From Luteibacter rhizovicinus (GTDB lineage: Bacteria > Pseudomonadota > Gammaproteobacteria > Xanthomonadales > Rhodanobacteraceae): DNA of 64,000 nucleotides. Where the stretch lies: positions 62,001 to 126,000 of the forward strand of contig NZ_SMCS01000005.1 in the NCBI RefSeq assembly GCF_004342265.1, read 5' to 3'. Each line of letters opens with the position of its first letter. Positions within the stretch are counted from its first letter, which is position 1. The notes under the pieces were generated by a model. It saw only the letters and a program-made list of their open reading frames with translations, searched no databases and was not told the origin of the DNA. A program made the translations under genes and the position numbers. Positions 54,993 to 63,743 of the stretch are shown here, piece by piece.

Positions 54993-55109
54993 CCGGGTTG
55001 GCCCTTGGGGCCGCCTTAGCCGAGGGCCGCGATGCCTAGTGACGGAGCGAAGCGGCGCTACGGCCCGCTCCCGCAGGGACGGCGCCGAAGGCCCCAAGGG
55101 CCAACCCGG
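54993..55109. repeat. 20-bp perfect inverted repeat flanking 77 bp
   Basis: Arms 54993-55012 (CCGGGTTGGCCCTTGGGGCC) and 55090-55109 are exact reverse complements. The middle contains smaller palindromes (GGGCCG / CGGCCC). It could fold as one long structured RNA. Confidence 0.75.
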
Positions 55110-55277
55110 TCGCGGCTTCCACAAGGCACGAGCGTGAGGCGACGAAGCCGCTAATGACACGATCGCCCAGACGCGCGAGATCGGCCCCGTGGTGCGTGAA
55201 GAACCTTTTATGTGCCGTCGGGGTTGATTGAGCGGCAGGTGTCGCCATCATCCTAACCTTTGACCAGGAGACGTCGC

Positions 55278-56108
55278 ATGACCCAACACGTTCCGATGAT
55301 GGATCTCAACGATGGACGCCGCGCACCGCAGCTGGGCTTCGGCGTGTGGCAGATCGACGATGCGCTGGCGGCCGATGCCGTCGCTTCGGCGCTGAAGGCG
55401 GGTTACCGCTCGATCGATACCGCTGCGATCTACGGCAACGAAAGTGGCGTGGGCGAGGGCATCGTCCGGTCCGGCGTGGCGCGCGAGGATATTTACCTCA
55501 CGACCAAGCTCTGGAATGCCGATCAGGGTTACGACAAAACGCTGAAAGCCTTCGATGCGAGCCTGAAACGGCTGGGTACCGACTACGCCGACCTGTACCT
55601 GATTCACTGGCCGGTCCCGTCGAAGGATCTTTACGTCGAGACGTGGAAGGCCTTTATCCGTTTGCGCGAAGAGGGTCGCCTGCGTTCCGTGGGCGTGTCG
55701 AATTTCCAGCCGACGCATCTCGAGCGGATCATCGGCGAGACCGGTGTCGTCCCCGTCGTCAACCAGATCGAACTGCACCCGGACTTCGGTCAGCGCGAAG
55801 TGGCCGCGTTCAATGCTGATCATCATATCGTGACCGAATCGTGGAGTCCGCTGGGGCAGGGCGGCGACATGCTGAAGAACCCGGTCCTGGCCGGCCTGGC
55901 GAAGCAGCACGGTAAATCCGTGGCCCAGGTGGTGCTTCGCTGGCATATCCAGCGCGGTTACATGGTTATTCCGAAGTCGCAGAATCCCGAGCGCATCGCC
56001 GAGAACTTCCAGGTTTTCGACTTCGAGCTCAGTGCCGAACAGATGCGCTCGATCGACGGTCTGGACGCGGGCAACCGCATCGGTCCGCACCCGGATCATC
56101 TCGACTGA
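55278..56108 (+). CDS. aldo/keto reductase (2,5-diketogluconate reductase-like)
   Basis: A 276-residue NADPH enzyme of the AKR family. The catalytic tetrad is complete: Asp47, Tyr52 (SIDTAAIYGNE), Lys77 (TTKLW), His110 (YLIHWP). IPKSQNPERIAEN near the end is the NADPH phosphate site. Likely reduces aldehydes or keto sugars. ATG has AGGAGA upstream. A 13-bp-arm hairpin follows the stop. Confidence 0.88.
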   Translation: MTQHVPMMDLNDGRRAPQLGFGVWQIDDALAADAVASALKAGYRSIDTAAIYGNESGVGEGIVRSGVAREDIYLTTKLWNADQGYDKTLKAFDASLKRLGTDYADLYLIHWPVPSKDLYVETWKAFIRLREEGRLRSVGVSNFQPTHLERIIGETGVVPVVNQIELHPDFGQREVAAFNADHHIVTESWSPLGQGGDMLKNPVLAGLAKQHGKSVAQVVLRWHIQRGYMVIPKSQNPERIAENFQVFDFELSAEQMRSIDGLDAGNRIGPHPDHLD

Positions 56109-56112
56109 TTGC

Positions 56113-56142
56113 CGGGGCGGGGCATTCGCATGCCCCGCCCCG
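56113..56142. terminator. hairpin between aldo/keto reductase and tetR genes
   Basis: CGGGGCGGGGCAT and ATGCCCCGCCCCG pair perfectly (13 bp) around TCGC, 4 bp after one stop and 4 bp before the other. A short TTTAT lies on the plus side. Confidence 0.7.
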
Positions 56143-56146
56143 ACGT

Positions 56147-56767
56147 TTATTCCGACGCCAGTCGCGTCAGCTGTTCGGTCAGCACGGTTTCCAGCTCTGC
56201 CAGAACCGCCGTGCGTCCGGTCATGGCCGGCTCCGCCGCGAGCGCGACATAGGTTTTCATCAGCTGCAGCACGACGTAAGCCGCCACGCGGGCGCGCGCT
56301 TCGGTCAGATCGGGTAGATGGGCTTCGAGGATCGTAGCCACCGCCGCGCGGTTGTTGCCGCGCACGGCCAGCAGGTAGTCCATCGGAATGCCCGGCGCTT
56401 CCGCCAGCATGACGAAGCCGGGATAGTCCCGGCGGAAATCCTTCAGCAACCGCAGTAATGCGCGCGCGAGCGCCGCGTGTTCCATGCCGGCCGCTTTGTT
56501 GCGTAGCGCGAGCATGCGCTGCTTCAGCGCATCGATGTGCACATCGAGCAGCGCTTTCGCGACCAGTTCCTTGGTCGGAAAGAACTGGTAAAGCGAACCG
56601 ATCGAAGCGCCTGCCCGCTTTGCGATGGCGGTCATCGTCGCCGCCTCGTAGCCTTTTTCCGCGAAGGTCTCGCCTGCCGCTTCGAGCAGGGATTCGACAC
56701 GCGCATGACCGCGCTCGCGACGAGGCGCTTTTGCCTGCGGACTTGCCTTTTGTGAGGACATGCTCAT
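56147..56767 (-). CDS. TetR family transcriptional regulator
   Basis: A 206-residue repressor. The N-terminal HTH is clear (SLLEAAGETFAEKGYEAATM, AIAKRAGASIGSLYQFFPTK). The C-terminal ligand domain is of no known specificity. It is divergent from the isochorismatase-family gene, and two copies of a palindrome lie over its start and in the gap, so autoregulation and control of the neighbour are likely. Met1 (56767) or Met3 (56761) could be the start. Confidence 0.85.
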   Translation of the reverse strand: MSMSSQKASPQAKAPRRERGHARVESLLEAAGETFAEKGYEAATMTAIAKRAGASIGSLYQFFPTKELVAKALLDVHIDALKQRMLALRNKAAGMEHAALARALLRLLKDFRRDYPGFVMLAEAPGIPMDYLLAVRGNNRAAVATILEAHLPDLTEARARVAAYVVLQLMKTYVALAAEPAMTGRTAVLAELETVLTEQLTRLASE

Positions 56768-56793
56768 AAACTCCAGGGTGAGGACATCCTCAC
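56752..56793. promoter_or_regulatory. tandem candidate TetR operators
   Basis: GTGAGGACATGCTCAT (56752-56767) and GTGAGGACATCCTCAC (56778-56793) differ at two of 16 positions and are spaced 26 bp start to start. The second is a perfect palindrome, GTGAGGA-CA-TCCTCAC. They cover the tetR start codon and the divergent gap. Confidence 0.65.
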
Positions 56794-56829
56794 ATATCTT
56801 CCATCGGTACAGCCACGCGGAGTTACCCC

Positions 56830-57405
56830 ATGACCGCAGATACCCTCGATTCTCGCACGACAGCCCTGGTGCTCATCGACCTTCAGCAGGGCATATTGCC
56901 CTACGCGCAGGGGCCGTATACAGGGGATCAGGTCGTGGCCAGGGCGGTACGCCTTGCCGACCGTTTTCGTGAACTGGGCGCTCCCATCGTGCGTGTGCGC
57001 GTCGGTTTTTCGCCGGATTTCGCCGACGCGCTGAAGCTGCCGGTCGATCAGCCGAACCCCGCCGCGAGCCTGCCTGCGAACTGGTGGGACGACATCGATG
57101 CACTGAAGCCTTCGGCATCGGACATCGATATCGTCAAGCGTCAGTGGGGTGCGTTCTACGGCACGGAACTGGATTTGCAGCTGCGCCGTCGCGGTATCGC
57201 GAACTTCGTGCTGGCCGGTATCTCTACCAATATCGGCGTGGAATCCACGGCCCGCTCGGGCTGGGAGCACGGCTACGGCATCGTGTTCGCGGAAGACGCG
57301 ATGAGTTCGGGCAATGGCGAGCATCACCAGTTCGCGGTCGCCAATATTTTCACGCGCATCGGACGCGTGCGCAGCACGGATGCCGTACTCGACATGCTGC
57401 GCTGA
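56830..57405 (+). CDS. isochorismatase family hydrolase
   Basis: A 191-residue protein of the isochorismatase/nicotinamidase fold. ALVLIDLQQGIL has the conserved Asp, DIVKRQWGAFYGT the Lys, and ISTNIGVESTARSGWEHGY the third motif. The usual nucleophilic Cys of amidases is not at its place, which is the pattern of true isochorismatase-like hydrolases. Substrate unknown. Divergent from the tetR gene and probably its target. Confidence 0.85.
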   Translation: MTADTLDSRTTALVLIDLQQGILPYAQGPYTGDQVVARAVRLADRFRELGAPIVRVRVGFSPDFADALKLPVDQPNPAASLPANWWDDIDALKPSASDIDIVKRQWGAFYGTELDLQLRRRGIANFVLAGISTNIGVESTARSGWEHGYGIVFAEDAMSSGNGEHHQFAVANIFTRIGRVRSTDAVLDMLR

Positions 57406-57410
57406 GAAAT

Positions 57411-57779
57411 TCAGCGCGTCAGGCTGACGTCGATCTCGATCGGATAAGGCGCGGGCAGCTTCGGCGGTACCGGTAGCAGCCACGTAGCGAATTGTCCGGA
57501 GAAACAGCCGGCGACGGGTGTTGCCGGCTTTATCGCCACACCGGATACCCGCCCATCCGCACCGACGTTCGCGACGACGGTGAACGGCGAACGGTCCGCC
57601 GGCGCGTTGCTTGCGATGCAGCTCTCCAGTGCCACGGTCATCTGATCGGTGATGCTGTCCCACAGGCGTTTCTGATACGCGGTGCCATCGGCGGTCGCTT
57701 CCAGCTTCTTGGCCGCGAGCATGCGGTCGGCGAAGTCGGGCGTGGCGAGCGTGGCAAGCGCGAGCAGGGTCGAAAGCAT
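57411..57779 (-). CDS. hypothetical exported protein
   Basis: A 122-residue protein with a short hydrophobic N-terminus (MLSTLLALATLATPDFA) that could be a signal peptide. The segment FTVVANVGADGRVSGVAI has the look of a TonB-C-like repeat, but the match is weak. Two Cys could form a disulfide. Convergent with the isochorismatase-family gene, five bases apart. Confidence 0.5.
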   Translation of the reverse strand: MLSTLLALATLATPDFADRMLAAKKLEATADGTAYQKRLWDSITDQMTVALESCIASNAPADRSPFTVVANVGADGRVSGVAIKPATPVAGCFSGQFATWLLPVPPKLPAPYPIEIDVSLTR

Positions 57780-57910
57780 GGGGGAAGCTCCGTGTCGTGT
57801 CGGCGCACGTTAGCAGGACTTCGCCCCATTCGTCAGACGCCCGATGCCTCGATCCGCTGGGCGTCGATCCGGTGGTTCCCGGGAGTCAGCGGTAAGCCGT
57901 CGCCACGCCA

Positions 57911-59896
57911 TCACTGATTGTCGGTCGTCAGTCCCTTCATCGCCGTATTGAGCTTGTCTTTCAGGGCTGTGGGAGGATGCGTGCCCTCGACGGCGATGGT
58001 GACGGAATACAGATGGTCGGGCGATGCGGCGGGTGAAGGCGACGGAGCGCCGACAACCGCGCCCACGAAGCTCACGTCGCTATCGGTGTAAGGGACGCGA
58101 TCCAGCGGATGTTCGCGTTTGAGTATGCGCTGCCAGGCGGTCTTGTCGGATTCCTCGGAATCGTCGAACGGTTTCGCGTAGCGGCTGACCAGAACCATGT
58201 CGCGTTTCGCCGCTTCCGCCGCGGCCACGACGCCGCCGACACGCATGGCGTAGTTGTCGCCATCGGGAACCACGGCGAAGGCTACAACGAGTTTGCTGTC
58301 CGGCTGGATTTTCTGCAGGTTCGGGCCGAACTGGATCTGGATCGGTTTCGAGGTGAAGTCGAAGCGCTTGTCGTAGTCGACGGACAAAGTCGTATCGCGC
58401 AGCGCATCGGGCAGTGGTGCTTTGCTCGACAGGAATTCCTTCCACTGCGAGAACCTGCCGCCGTATCCCACGCTGACGAAGTCGGTCATGGCTTCCAGAT
58501 CGATCGAATGGGCGTGCCGGTCGCTGGCCGAAGCCATCCGTGCGATGGCGATATAACCGTCGGGAACGGGCAGGGCGGCGATCACGATGATGCCATTCAT
58601 ATAGGGCAGCGCGAACACGCGCATATACCAGCGGCGCCCGTAGCGGTCGACATGGAGTTCGTCGCTGACGGGTTTGCCCAGCGACAGGATTTTGATCTTC
58701 TGGTTGCCGACGTCGCGGTTGAGCGGCGTGCCTTTCAGGAGCAAATCCATCATCAGTTTCGGATCGCCGTACAGGCTGACCGACGAAACGCTGTCCGGTT
58801 TGCGCAGGTGGAAGAGCATGTTCTTGCCGGAAGCGCCGAGTTCCAGATAGCCGTTGTCGGCCAGCCGGTCGGTGCCATGTTCCGCTCCCACCCGGTTCCA
58901 CGTACCGCCCGCACTGCGGCGGATGATCGACGGGAAGGTGTCCATGTCCTGGCTGTCCACCAGCAGGCGATGCGAGCCTGAGCCGCGCGGATACAAGGTA
59001 TCCGCACTCTTGGCCAGAAGCGCTTTGAGCTGCCCTTCGATGAATGCGTTGTACTGCTTCAGGTACGTCGCCATGAAGTCCGGGTACGCGATGGGTAGCG
59101 GAATGCTTCCCCGGAAATTGCCGGTCTGGGCATCGTCCATGATGTCGAGGACGTAGTTTTCGCGGCGGTCGATATCCGCCTTTGTCGTCGAGGCATCCAG
59201 TACGCGATTGATGGGCAGTGCGTAGTTGAGGTTTTCGCCGGGCGACTTCGCCAGCACGACACCGACGAGCTTGCCCGACTTGTCCAGTAACGGGCCGCCG
59301 CTGTTGCCCGGCGATGCGGCAGCGGAGAAACGCATCCATTTCCAGCGGCCGTCCTGTTCTTCCGGCGTATCGGACGTGTACAGACCGTCGCGGATCACCA
59401 CGCCGGTTCCCAATGCATTGCCGACAGCGAAGACGACGTCGTTGAGCGGCGCGTTGCGATTGATCGCCAGCGGCTTGACCTTCGGCGCGTCGCGTACGGT
59501 GAATTCGACGAAGTCTTCCTGCGGAGAGAATCGCGTGATCTGGTCGATGGCGTAGACGTGGCCGCCGGAGTCGCGCAACGCGGGTGCGCCGGACACGCTA
59601 TCGATGCCGGCGGCGAATACGTGGAAGGCCGTGACGAAATGGCCGTCGCTTACCGCGAATGCCGTGCCGATCGAGACGTATTTGTCGTTGCGGAACTGGA
59701 ACGGCAACAGATCCAGCGGCAACGGTTTCTCGTAGGTGACCGTGGATTCGTCGGCTTTCGGCAGCACGACTTCGAAGGTCGCGGCCTGCACTTTCGGCAG
59801 CACGGCCGGGTCCAGGCTGACGGCCAGGACGGGGGCGCCGGGAAGTAGCGCGACGAGAAAAAGGAGTCGGGTCATGACGCGGTGACGGATAAGCAT
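57911..59896 (-). CDS. secreted trypsin-like serine protease with large C-terminal region
   Basis: A 661-residue protein. Signal peptide about 1-25 (ends VLA). Residues 70-215 form a trypsin-like (S1C/DegP-type) protease domain with a full triad: VTAFHVF (His92), EDFVEF (Asp128) and SPGNSGGPLL (Ser199). The remaining about 430 residues carry no PDZ domain I recognise. Start at 59896 has GAGGAA four bases upstream; a frame to 59986 is open but lacks a signal. No gene lies in the about 225 bp upstream. Confidence 0.78.
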   Translation of the reverse strand: MLIRHRVMTRLLFLVALLPGAPVLAVSLDPAVLPKVQAATFEVVLPKADESTVTYEKPLPLDLLPFQFRNDKYVSIGTAFAVSDGHFVTAFHVFAAGIDSVSGAPALRDSGGHVYAIDQITRFSPQEDFVEFTVRDAPKVKPLAINRNAPLNDVVFAVGNALGTGVVIRDGLYTSDTPEEQDGRWKWMRFSAAASPGNSGGPLLDKSGKLVGVVLAKSPGENLNYALPINRVLDASTTKADIDRRENYVLDIMDDAQTGNFRGSIPLPIAYPDFMATYLKQYNAFIEGQLKALLAKSADTLYPRGSGSHRLLVDSQDMDTFPSIIRRSAGGTWNRVGAEHGTDRLADNGYLELGASGKNMLFHLRKPDSVSSVSLYGDPKLMMDLLLKGTPLNRDVGNQKIKILSLGKPVSDELHVDRYGRRWYMRVFALPYMNGIIVIAALPVPDGYIAIARMASASDRHAHSIDLEAMTDFVSVGYGGRFSQWKEFLSSKAPLPDALRDTTLSVDYDKRFDFTSKPIQIQFGPNLQKIQPDSKLVVAFAVVPDGDNYAMRVGGVVAAAEAAKRDMVLVSRYAKPFDDSEESDKTAWQRILKREHPLDRVPYTDSDVSFVGAVVGAPSPSPAASPDHLYSVTIAVEGTHPPTALKDKLNTAMKGLTTDNQ

Positions 59897-60121
59897 GCAG
59901 TTCCTCGGCCTTGAAGAAAATAACCGGGATCCACGCACGCTCCCCCGGGCACTCGCAGTCAGGACGCCAAGATACGTCAACGCCATGACGTTCCGATAGC
60001 CCCATTACCTCGTCGGCCAGGCCGATCGACGATGACTTTCGTCATGTATTCCCGAGCCCGGGCCGCTGATAACGTTCGATGGCCCCGGTGGCGGGCTTTC
60101 TCCAGGCTAAGGATCTACGGT

Positions 60122-61309
60122 ATGAAGCGTCGCGATTTTCTCCGTTCGTCCCTCGCCACCGGCGTAACGGCGAGCCTGATCTCGGGGGCGGTGTTGCCTG
60201 CCTATGCTCTTGCCGCCTCGCCGAAGCTTCCCGACGATCCGGATCGCATCAATAACTCGATCTTCCTTTTCGGCGACAACGTGCCGCGCTATAACCGCGA
60301 CGCCGTTGCCCGTATGGCCGAGTTGCTCGAACAGCGGCGCGCGGGCTCCGATCCCCAGCGCAAGAAGACCAGCGATGCGTACCTGGTCAACGGTACCGTT
60401 GGCGAACTGGAGCGGCGTTTCGCGACCTTGCTCGGCAAGGAAGATGCCGCCTTCATGCCGACGGGCACACTGGCCAACCAGGTTGCCCTGCGTCTGCTAT
60501 GCGGCGAACACCGGCGCGCGATCGTCCAGCAGGAGAGCCACGTCTACCGCGACGAAAGCGATGCGGTCACGACGCTCAGCAATATCAACCTGCTTACGGT
60601 GGGCGGGACCAAGGCATCGCCCACATTCGAGGAGGTCGTGGCGGCCGTTACGTTGACCGAGAAGGGTGCGTATCCGCTTTCCGTCGGTGCCATTTCCCTG
60701 GAAAGCCCGGTGCGTCGTGCCGACGGTGCCATGGTGCCTTACGAGGTTGCGAAAGAGATCTCCACGTTCGCCCGCCCGAAGGGCATCGGCATGCATCTGG
60801 ACGGTGCCCGGTTATTGCTCAACAGCGGTGCGGAAGGTTTCGCGGTCGATCGTTACTGCGCTTTGTTCGACACGGTTTATGTGTCGCTGTACAAATATCT
60901 CGGCGCGCCATTCGGAGCCATTCTCGCCGGTACGAAGGCGCAGATCGAACAGGCCCGGGCGACCCGCCACATCTTCGGCGGCACGATCTATCACGGCTGG
61001 CAGTCCGCGCTCCTGGCGCTCGATGCGCTGGATGGATTCGAGCAACGCTTTGCGCGCGTGCGGCAGGCGGGCGATCGCCTGCTGGATCGACTGGGCGCGA
61101 CGGAAGGCTTCACGGTCCGTCGCGTCGAACACGGCACCAATATCCATTTCGTCGAGGTGTCGGCCGAACGGCAGAAAGGTCTCGAAGAGCGGCTGGACAA
61201 GCTGGGCATCCGGATCGACCAGATCGAGAACGGACGTCTGGCTTTGGGTTTCAACGAAACGCTGCTCCGGCGCGATACGGACACCATTGCGAAGGCATTC
61301 GCGAGCTGA
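60122..61309 (+). CDS. Tat-exported threonine-aldolase/beta-eliminating-lyase family protein
   Basis: A 395-residue PLP enzyme. The N-terminus MKRRDFLRSSLATG is a twin-arginine signal (RRDFL), followed by a hydrophobic stretch and ALAAS. The rest is the threonine aldolase fold: TGTLANQVALRLL (PLP phosphate loop), GMHLDGARLL (Asp binding PLP N1) and SLYKYLGAPFG (Lys258, Schiff base). Tat export would carry it folded with PLP. Cytosolic threonine aldolases are about 345 residues, so the extra length is the signal. Substrate unknown. Confidence 0.8.
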   Translation: MKRRDFLRSSLATGVTASLISGAVLPAYALAASPKLPDDPDRINNSIFLFGDNVPRYNRDAVARMAELLEQRRAGSDPQRKKTSDAYLVNGTVGELERRFATLLGKEDAAFMPTGTLANQVALRLLCGEHRRAIVQQESHVYRDESDAVTTLSNINLLTVGGTKASPTFEEVVAAVTLTEKGAYPLSVGAISLESPVRRADGAMVPYEVAKEISTFARPKGIGMHLDGARLLLNSGAEGFAVDRYCALFDTVYVSLYKYLGAPFGAILAGTKAQIEQARATRHIFGGTIYHGWQSALLALDALDGFEQRFARVRQAGDRLLDRLGATEGFTVRRVEHGTNIHFVEVSAERQKGLEERLDKLGIRIDQIENGRLALGFNETLLRRDTDTIAKAFAS

Positions 61310-61375
61310 CGTTGCCGCCATCGGTTCTATACTGCGCTCCCGGTCGCACAGCCGATCGGGTCACGGGGAGCGGGA

Positions 61376-61936
61376 ATGGAAAACAAGCGTGCGGCGATGG
61401 AAACGGAACGACTGATCCTCGACCCGCTTCGTCCGGACGATGCAGCGAACCTGTTCGCGTATCGTGGCGATCCCGAGGTAGCTCGATATCAAGGCTGGAA
61501 GCCGGCCAACGAAAGCGAGGCCGCCGCTTTTATCGCGGAGCAGGCGCGACGTCCCTTCGGCGAACCCGATAGCTGGTGCCAGCTTGCGATCCGCAGCCGG
61601 CAGACCGGCGAACTGATCGGCGATTTCGGCGTGCATTTCCCGGCAGGCAAGGACGACCCGATCGAGTTCGGTCTTTCGCTGAAGCCTGCGGAACAGGGCA
61701 GGGGCTATGCGCGCGAAGTCATGCACGCGGGTATCGATCTCGCGTTCCGGCAGTGGGGTTATCGGCGCGTGGTCGGTTCCGTCGATCCTCGCAACACCGC
61801 CAGCGTTGCGCTGTGTCGGTCGCTGGGCTTCCGTCAGGAAGCACACCATGTCGAAAGCTACTTTTTTCGCGGCGAGTGGGTCGACGACATGATCTTCGCG
61901 CTGCTGGCCCGCGAGTGGATGGCGGTACGCGGGTAG
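61376..61936 (+). CDS. GNAT family N-acetyltransferase (RimJ/RimL-like)
   Basis: A 186-residue acetyltransferase. TERLILDPLRPDDAANLF, IGDFGVHF and LKPAEQGRGYAREVMHAGID (acetyl-CoA loop QGRGYA) are typical, and NTASVALCRSLGFRQEA is the conserved C-terminal motif. Substrate could be a small molecule or protein N-terminus. 66 bp after the PLP enzyme gene. Confidence 0.84.
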   Translation: MENKRAAMETERLILDPLRPDDAANLFAYRGDPEVARYQGWKPANESEAAAFIAEQARRPFGEPDSWCQLAIRSRQTGELIGDFGVHFPAGKDDPIEFGLSLKPAEQGRGYAREVMHAGIDLAFRQWGYRRVVGSVDPRNTASVALCRSLGFRQEAHHVESYFFRGEWVDDMIFALLAREWMAVRG

Positions 61937-62009
61937 AACAGTCGTAAGGCGTTGCCGGGTGACCTATGGCAGAATGCGCCGGTATTTCAGCCACATAAGT
62001 TCCCAACCC

Positions 62010-62627
62010 ATGCATAAGCCCCGGCCATTCTCGATGATTCGCGAGTTCCATCTGGCCGACTGGTTTACGCTGGGGAACGCCGTGGCCGGCGTGAGCGCGC
62101 TTTTCTCCATGATGTCGTATCTGCAATACGGGGATATCTGGCATATCTATCTTGCCTGCGGTCTTGTCGTCGTCGCGCTGACGTTCGACGTACTCGATGG
62201 TCGCATTGCCCGTTGGCGGCAGAAGAGTTCGGCGATGGGGCGCGAGCTAGACTCGCTCGCGGACGTCGTCTCGTTCGGTGTCCTTCCCGCGGCGATCGCG
62301 TACGGTTGCGGCATGCAGGGCTCGCTGGACCGGGTGGTGCTGGTCATCTTCGTTGCCTGCGGTGTATCGCGTCTGGCCCGGTACAACGTTACCGCCGAAG
62401 AACTATCGGCTGGCGGCGACAAGGTGAAGTACTTCGAGGGCACGCCGATACCGACGACCCTGATACTCGTCGCCATGCTGGCTGTCGCGGCATGGTACGG
62501 CGCGCTTGGCGAGCAACTGTGGCTGGGCAAGTGGCAGGTCGGCGTGCTGGAACTGCATCCCCTCGTGCTGACGTTTGCCGTATCGGGTGCGCTCATGGTC
62601 AGTCGCATCAGGATTCCGAAGCTCTAG
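62010..62627 (+). CDS. pssA: CDP-diacylglycerol--serine O-phosphatidyltransferase
   Basis: A 205-residue inner-membrane enzyme with about six helices. The CDP-alcohol phosphotransferase motif is complete: DVLDGRIARW...GRELDSLAD. The product would be phosphatidylserine, precursor of phosphatidylethanolamine. The length and the type (integral, not the E. coli PLD type) fit PssA of many proteobacteria. The start at 62010 is preferred to a Met at 61959. Another CDP-alcohol transferase (for example PgsA) cannot be excluded. Confidence 0.75.
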   Translation: MHKPRPFSMIREFHLADWFTLGNAVAGVSALFSMMSYLQYGDIWHIYLACGLVVVALTFDVLDGRIARWRQKSSAMGRELDSLADVVSFGVLPAAIAYGCGMQGSLDRVVLVIFVACGVSRLARYNVTAEELSAGGDKVKYFEGTPIPTTLILVAMLAVAAWYGALGEQLWLGKWQVGVLELHPLVLTFAVSGALMVSRIRIPKL

Positions 62628-62687
62628 CGAAGCTCGTACCGCGCTCCGCATTCCGGTTGCGATACATCATGTTCGACGTCCTGAAGC

Positions 62688-63611
62688 CTATGCGGGCCGA
62701 TCGCGACGTTCCGCAAATGCCGGATATCCGGTAATTGCGATTCGATCCATGAGGATTTCGGCAAAACGTCCGGGCTGCTCGATGTCCGGAAAGTGCCCGC
62801 AATCCCGAAAGCGCACGATATCGGCGTGCGGGACACACTCGTGCAGGGAGCCGGGATCGGTGTGCTGGTGAGAGCGATCTTTCTCACCCCATATCATCGT
62901 GCACGGCACGGTGATTCCACATAATGACGCCATCTCCTCTTTCGCCAGCCCTTGAACGACGCCAGCCAGACAAAAGCAGGCGCCGTCGGAAAGCGCGTCG
63001 AGCGACTTTTTTCGAAAGGGCTGCGGGTCCGTCGTTTTGGGTAACGCGACCCCGTACCAGCTGGCGGCGGCTTTCTTTCGGAAGATCCATGCGGCTATTT
63101 GTCCCACGACGGGAACACGCAACAGTCCCGGTATGACACGGGCTGTCCAGGCGTGCATGGCCGTAAGCGATGGCGTCTGCGAAAGGACCAGGTTGACGAT
63201 GCGCTCTGGTGCCATCCTCGCGGTACGCAGGGCGTAGAAGCCGTTGGCACAGCTGAATGCGAGGGTGGCTTTATCGATGCCAAGGCCATCGAGCACACCA
63301 AGGACCGCTTGCGCACCTTGATCCAGCGAGTGCCTGTAGGTATGCCGCGGTGGGGAATGGCCAAAGCCGGGCATGTCGAAACACACCACGCGCAGCGTTT
63401 TCGAAAGCAGATGGATTAGTGCTTCGTAGTGCTCGATGACATTGGGGCCATCGGGAACCATCACCACGCATGGCATGGTCGAGCCGGAGTCGTAAACGCG
63501 CACGGTGCCAACCGGCGTGTCGATGTATCGGATGTTGGAATCGGCAGGAGGGCTCGTGTGCCGCTTCGCCGACATGCGCGCCAACAAGCTATCTATAAAC
63601 GTGGCGATCAT
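62688..63611 (-). CDS. alpha/beta hydrolase
   Basis: A 307-residue alpha/beta-hydrolase. The oxyanion and cap regions are usual (VVCFDMPGFGHSPP), the acid is in WGEKDRSHQ and the His in CGHFPDIEQP. The nucleophile elbow is LAFSCANGF: Ser is kept but Gly-x-Ser-x-Gly has become Ala-Phe-Ser-Cys-Ala. Substrate unknown. Start at 63611 with AGAGAA upstream. The region from here to the right edge looks less GC-rich. Confidence 0.78.
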   Translation of the reverse strand: MIATFIDSLLARMSAKRHTSPPADSNIRYIDTPVGTVRVYDSGSTMPCVVMVPDGPNVIEHYEALIHLLSKTLRVVCFDMPGFGHSPPRHTYRHSLDQGAQAVLGVLDGLGIDKATLAFSCANGFYALRTARMAPERIVNLVLSQTPSLTAMHAWTARVIPGLLRVPVVGQIAAWIFRKKAAASWYGVALPKTTDPQPFRKKSLDALSDGACFCLAGVVQGLAKEEMASLCGITVPCTMIWGEKDRSHQHTDPGSLHECVPHADIVRFRDCGHFPDIEQPGRFAEILMDRIAITGYPAFAERRDRPA

Positions 63612-63743
63612 GGTTGTTCTCTCGAATTGCCAGCCCGATTTTCCAAAGAGGAAAAAGGGGGCACGTATGTGTTGATACTCCTCTTTGGAAAGCGGCGTCA
63701 GTAAAGAGAGTCGGCACACGGCTCGTAGACGGTTCGTGACGAC

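Larger units (their letters stand above)
54547..55277. other. 731-bp gene-free region rich in inverted repeats
   Basis: No coding region is convincing on either strand. The stretch holds two long perfect inverted repeats, an intrinsic terminator on each strand, and smaller palindromes such as GCGGCTTC (55112-55119) / GAAGCCGC (55144-55151). It separates ispG from an aldo/keto reductase gene. The composition is GC-rich, like the neighbours. Confidence 0.7.

Noticed and set aside
54951-55160. Short minus-strand open frames in the inverted-repeat island
   Set aside because: They lie within the palindromes, have no ribosome site and read as Arg/Pro-rich shadows.
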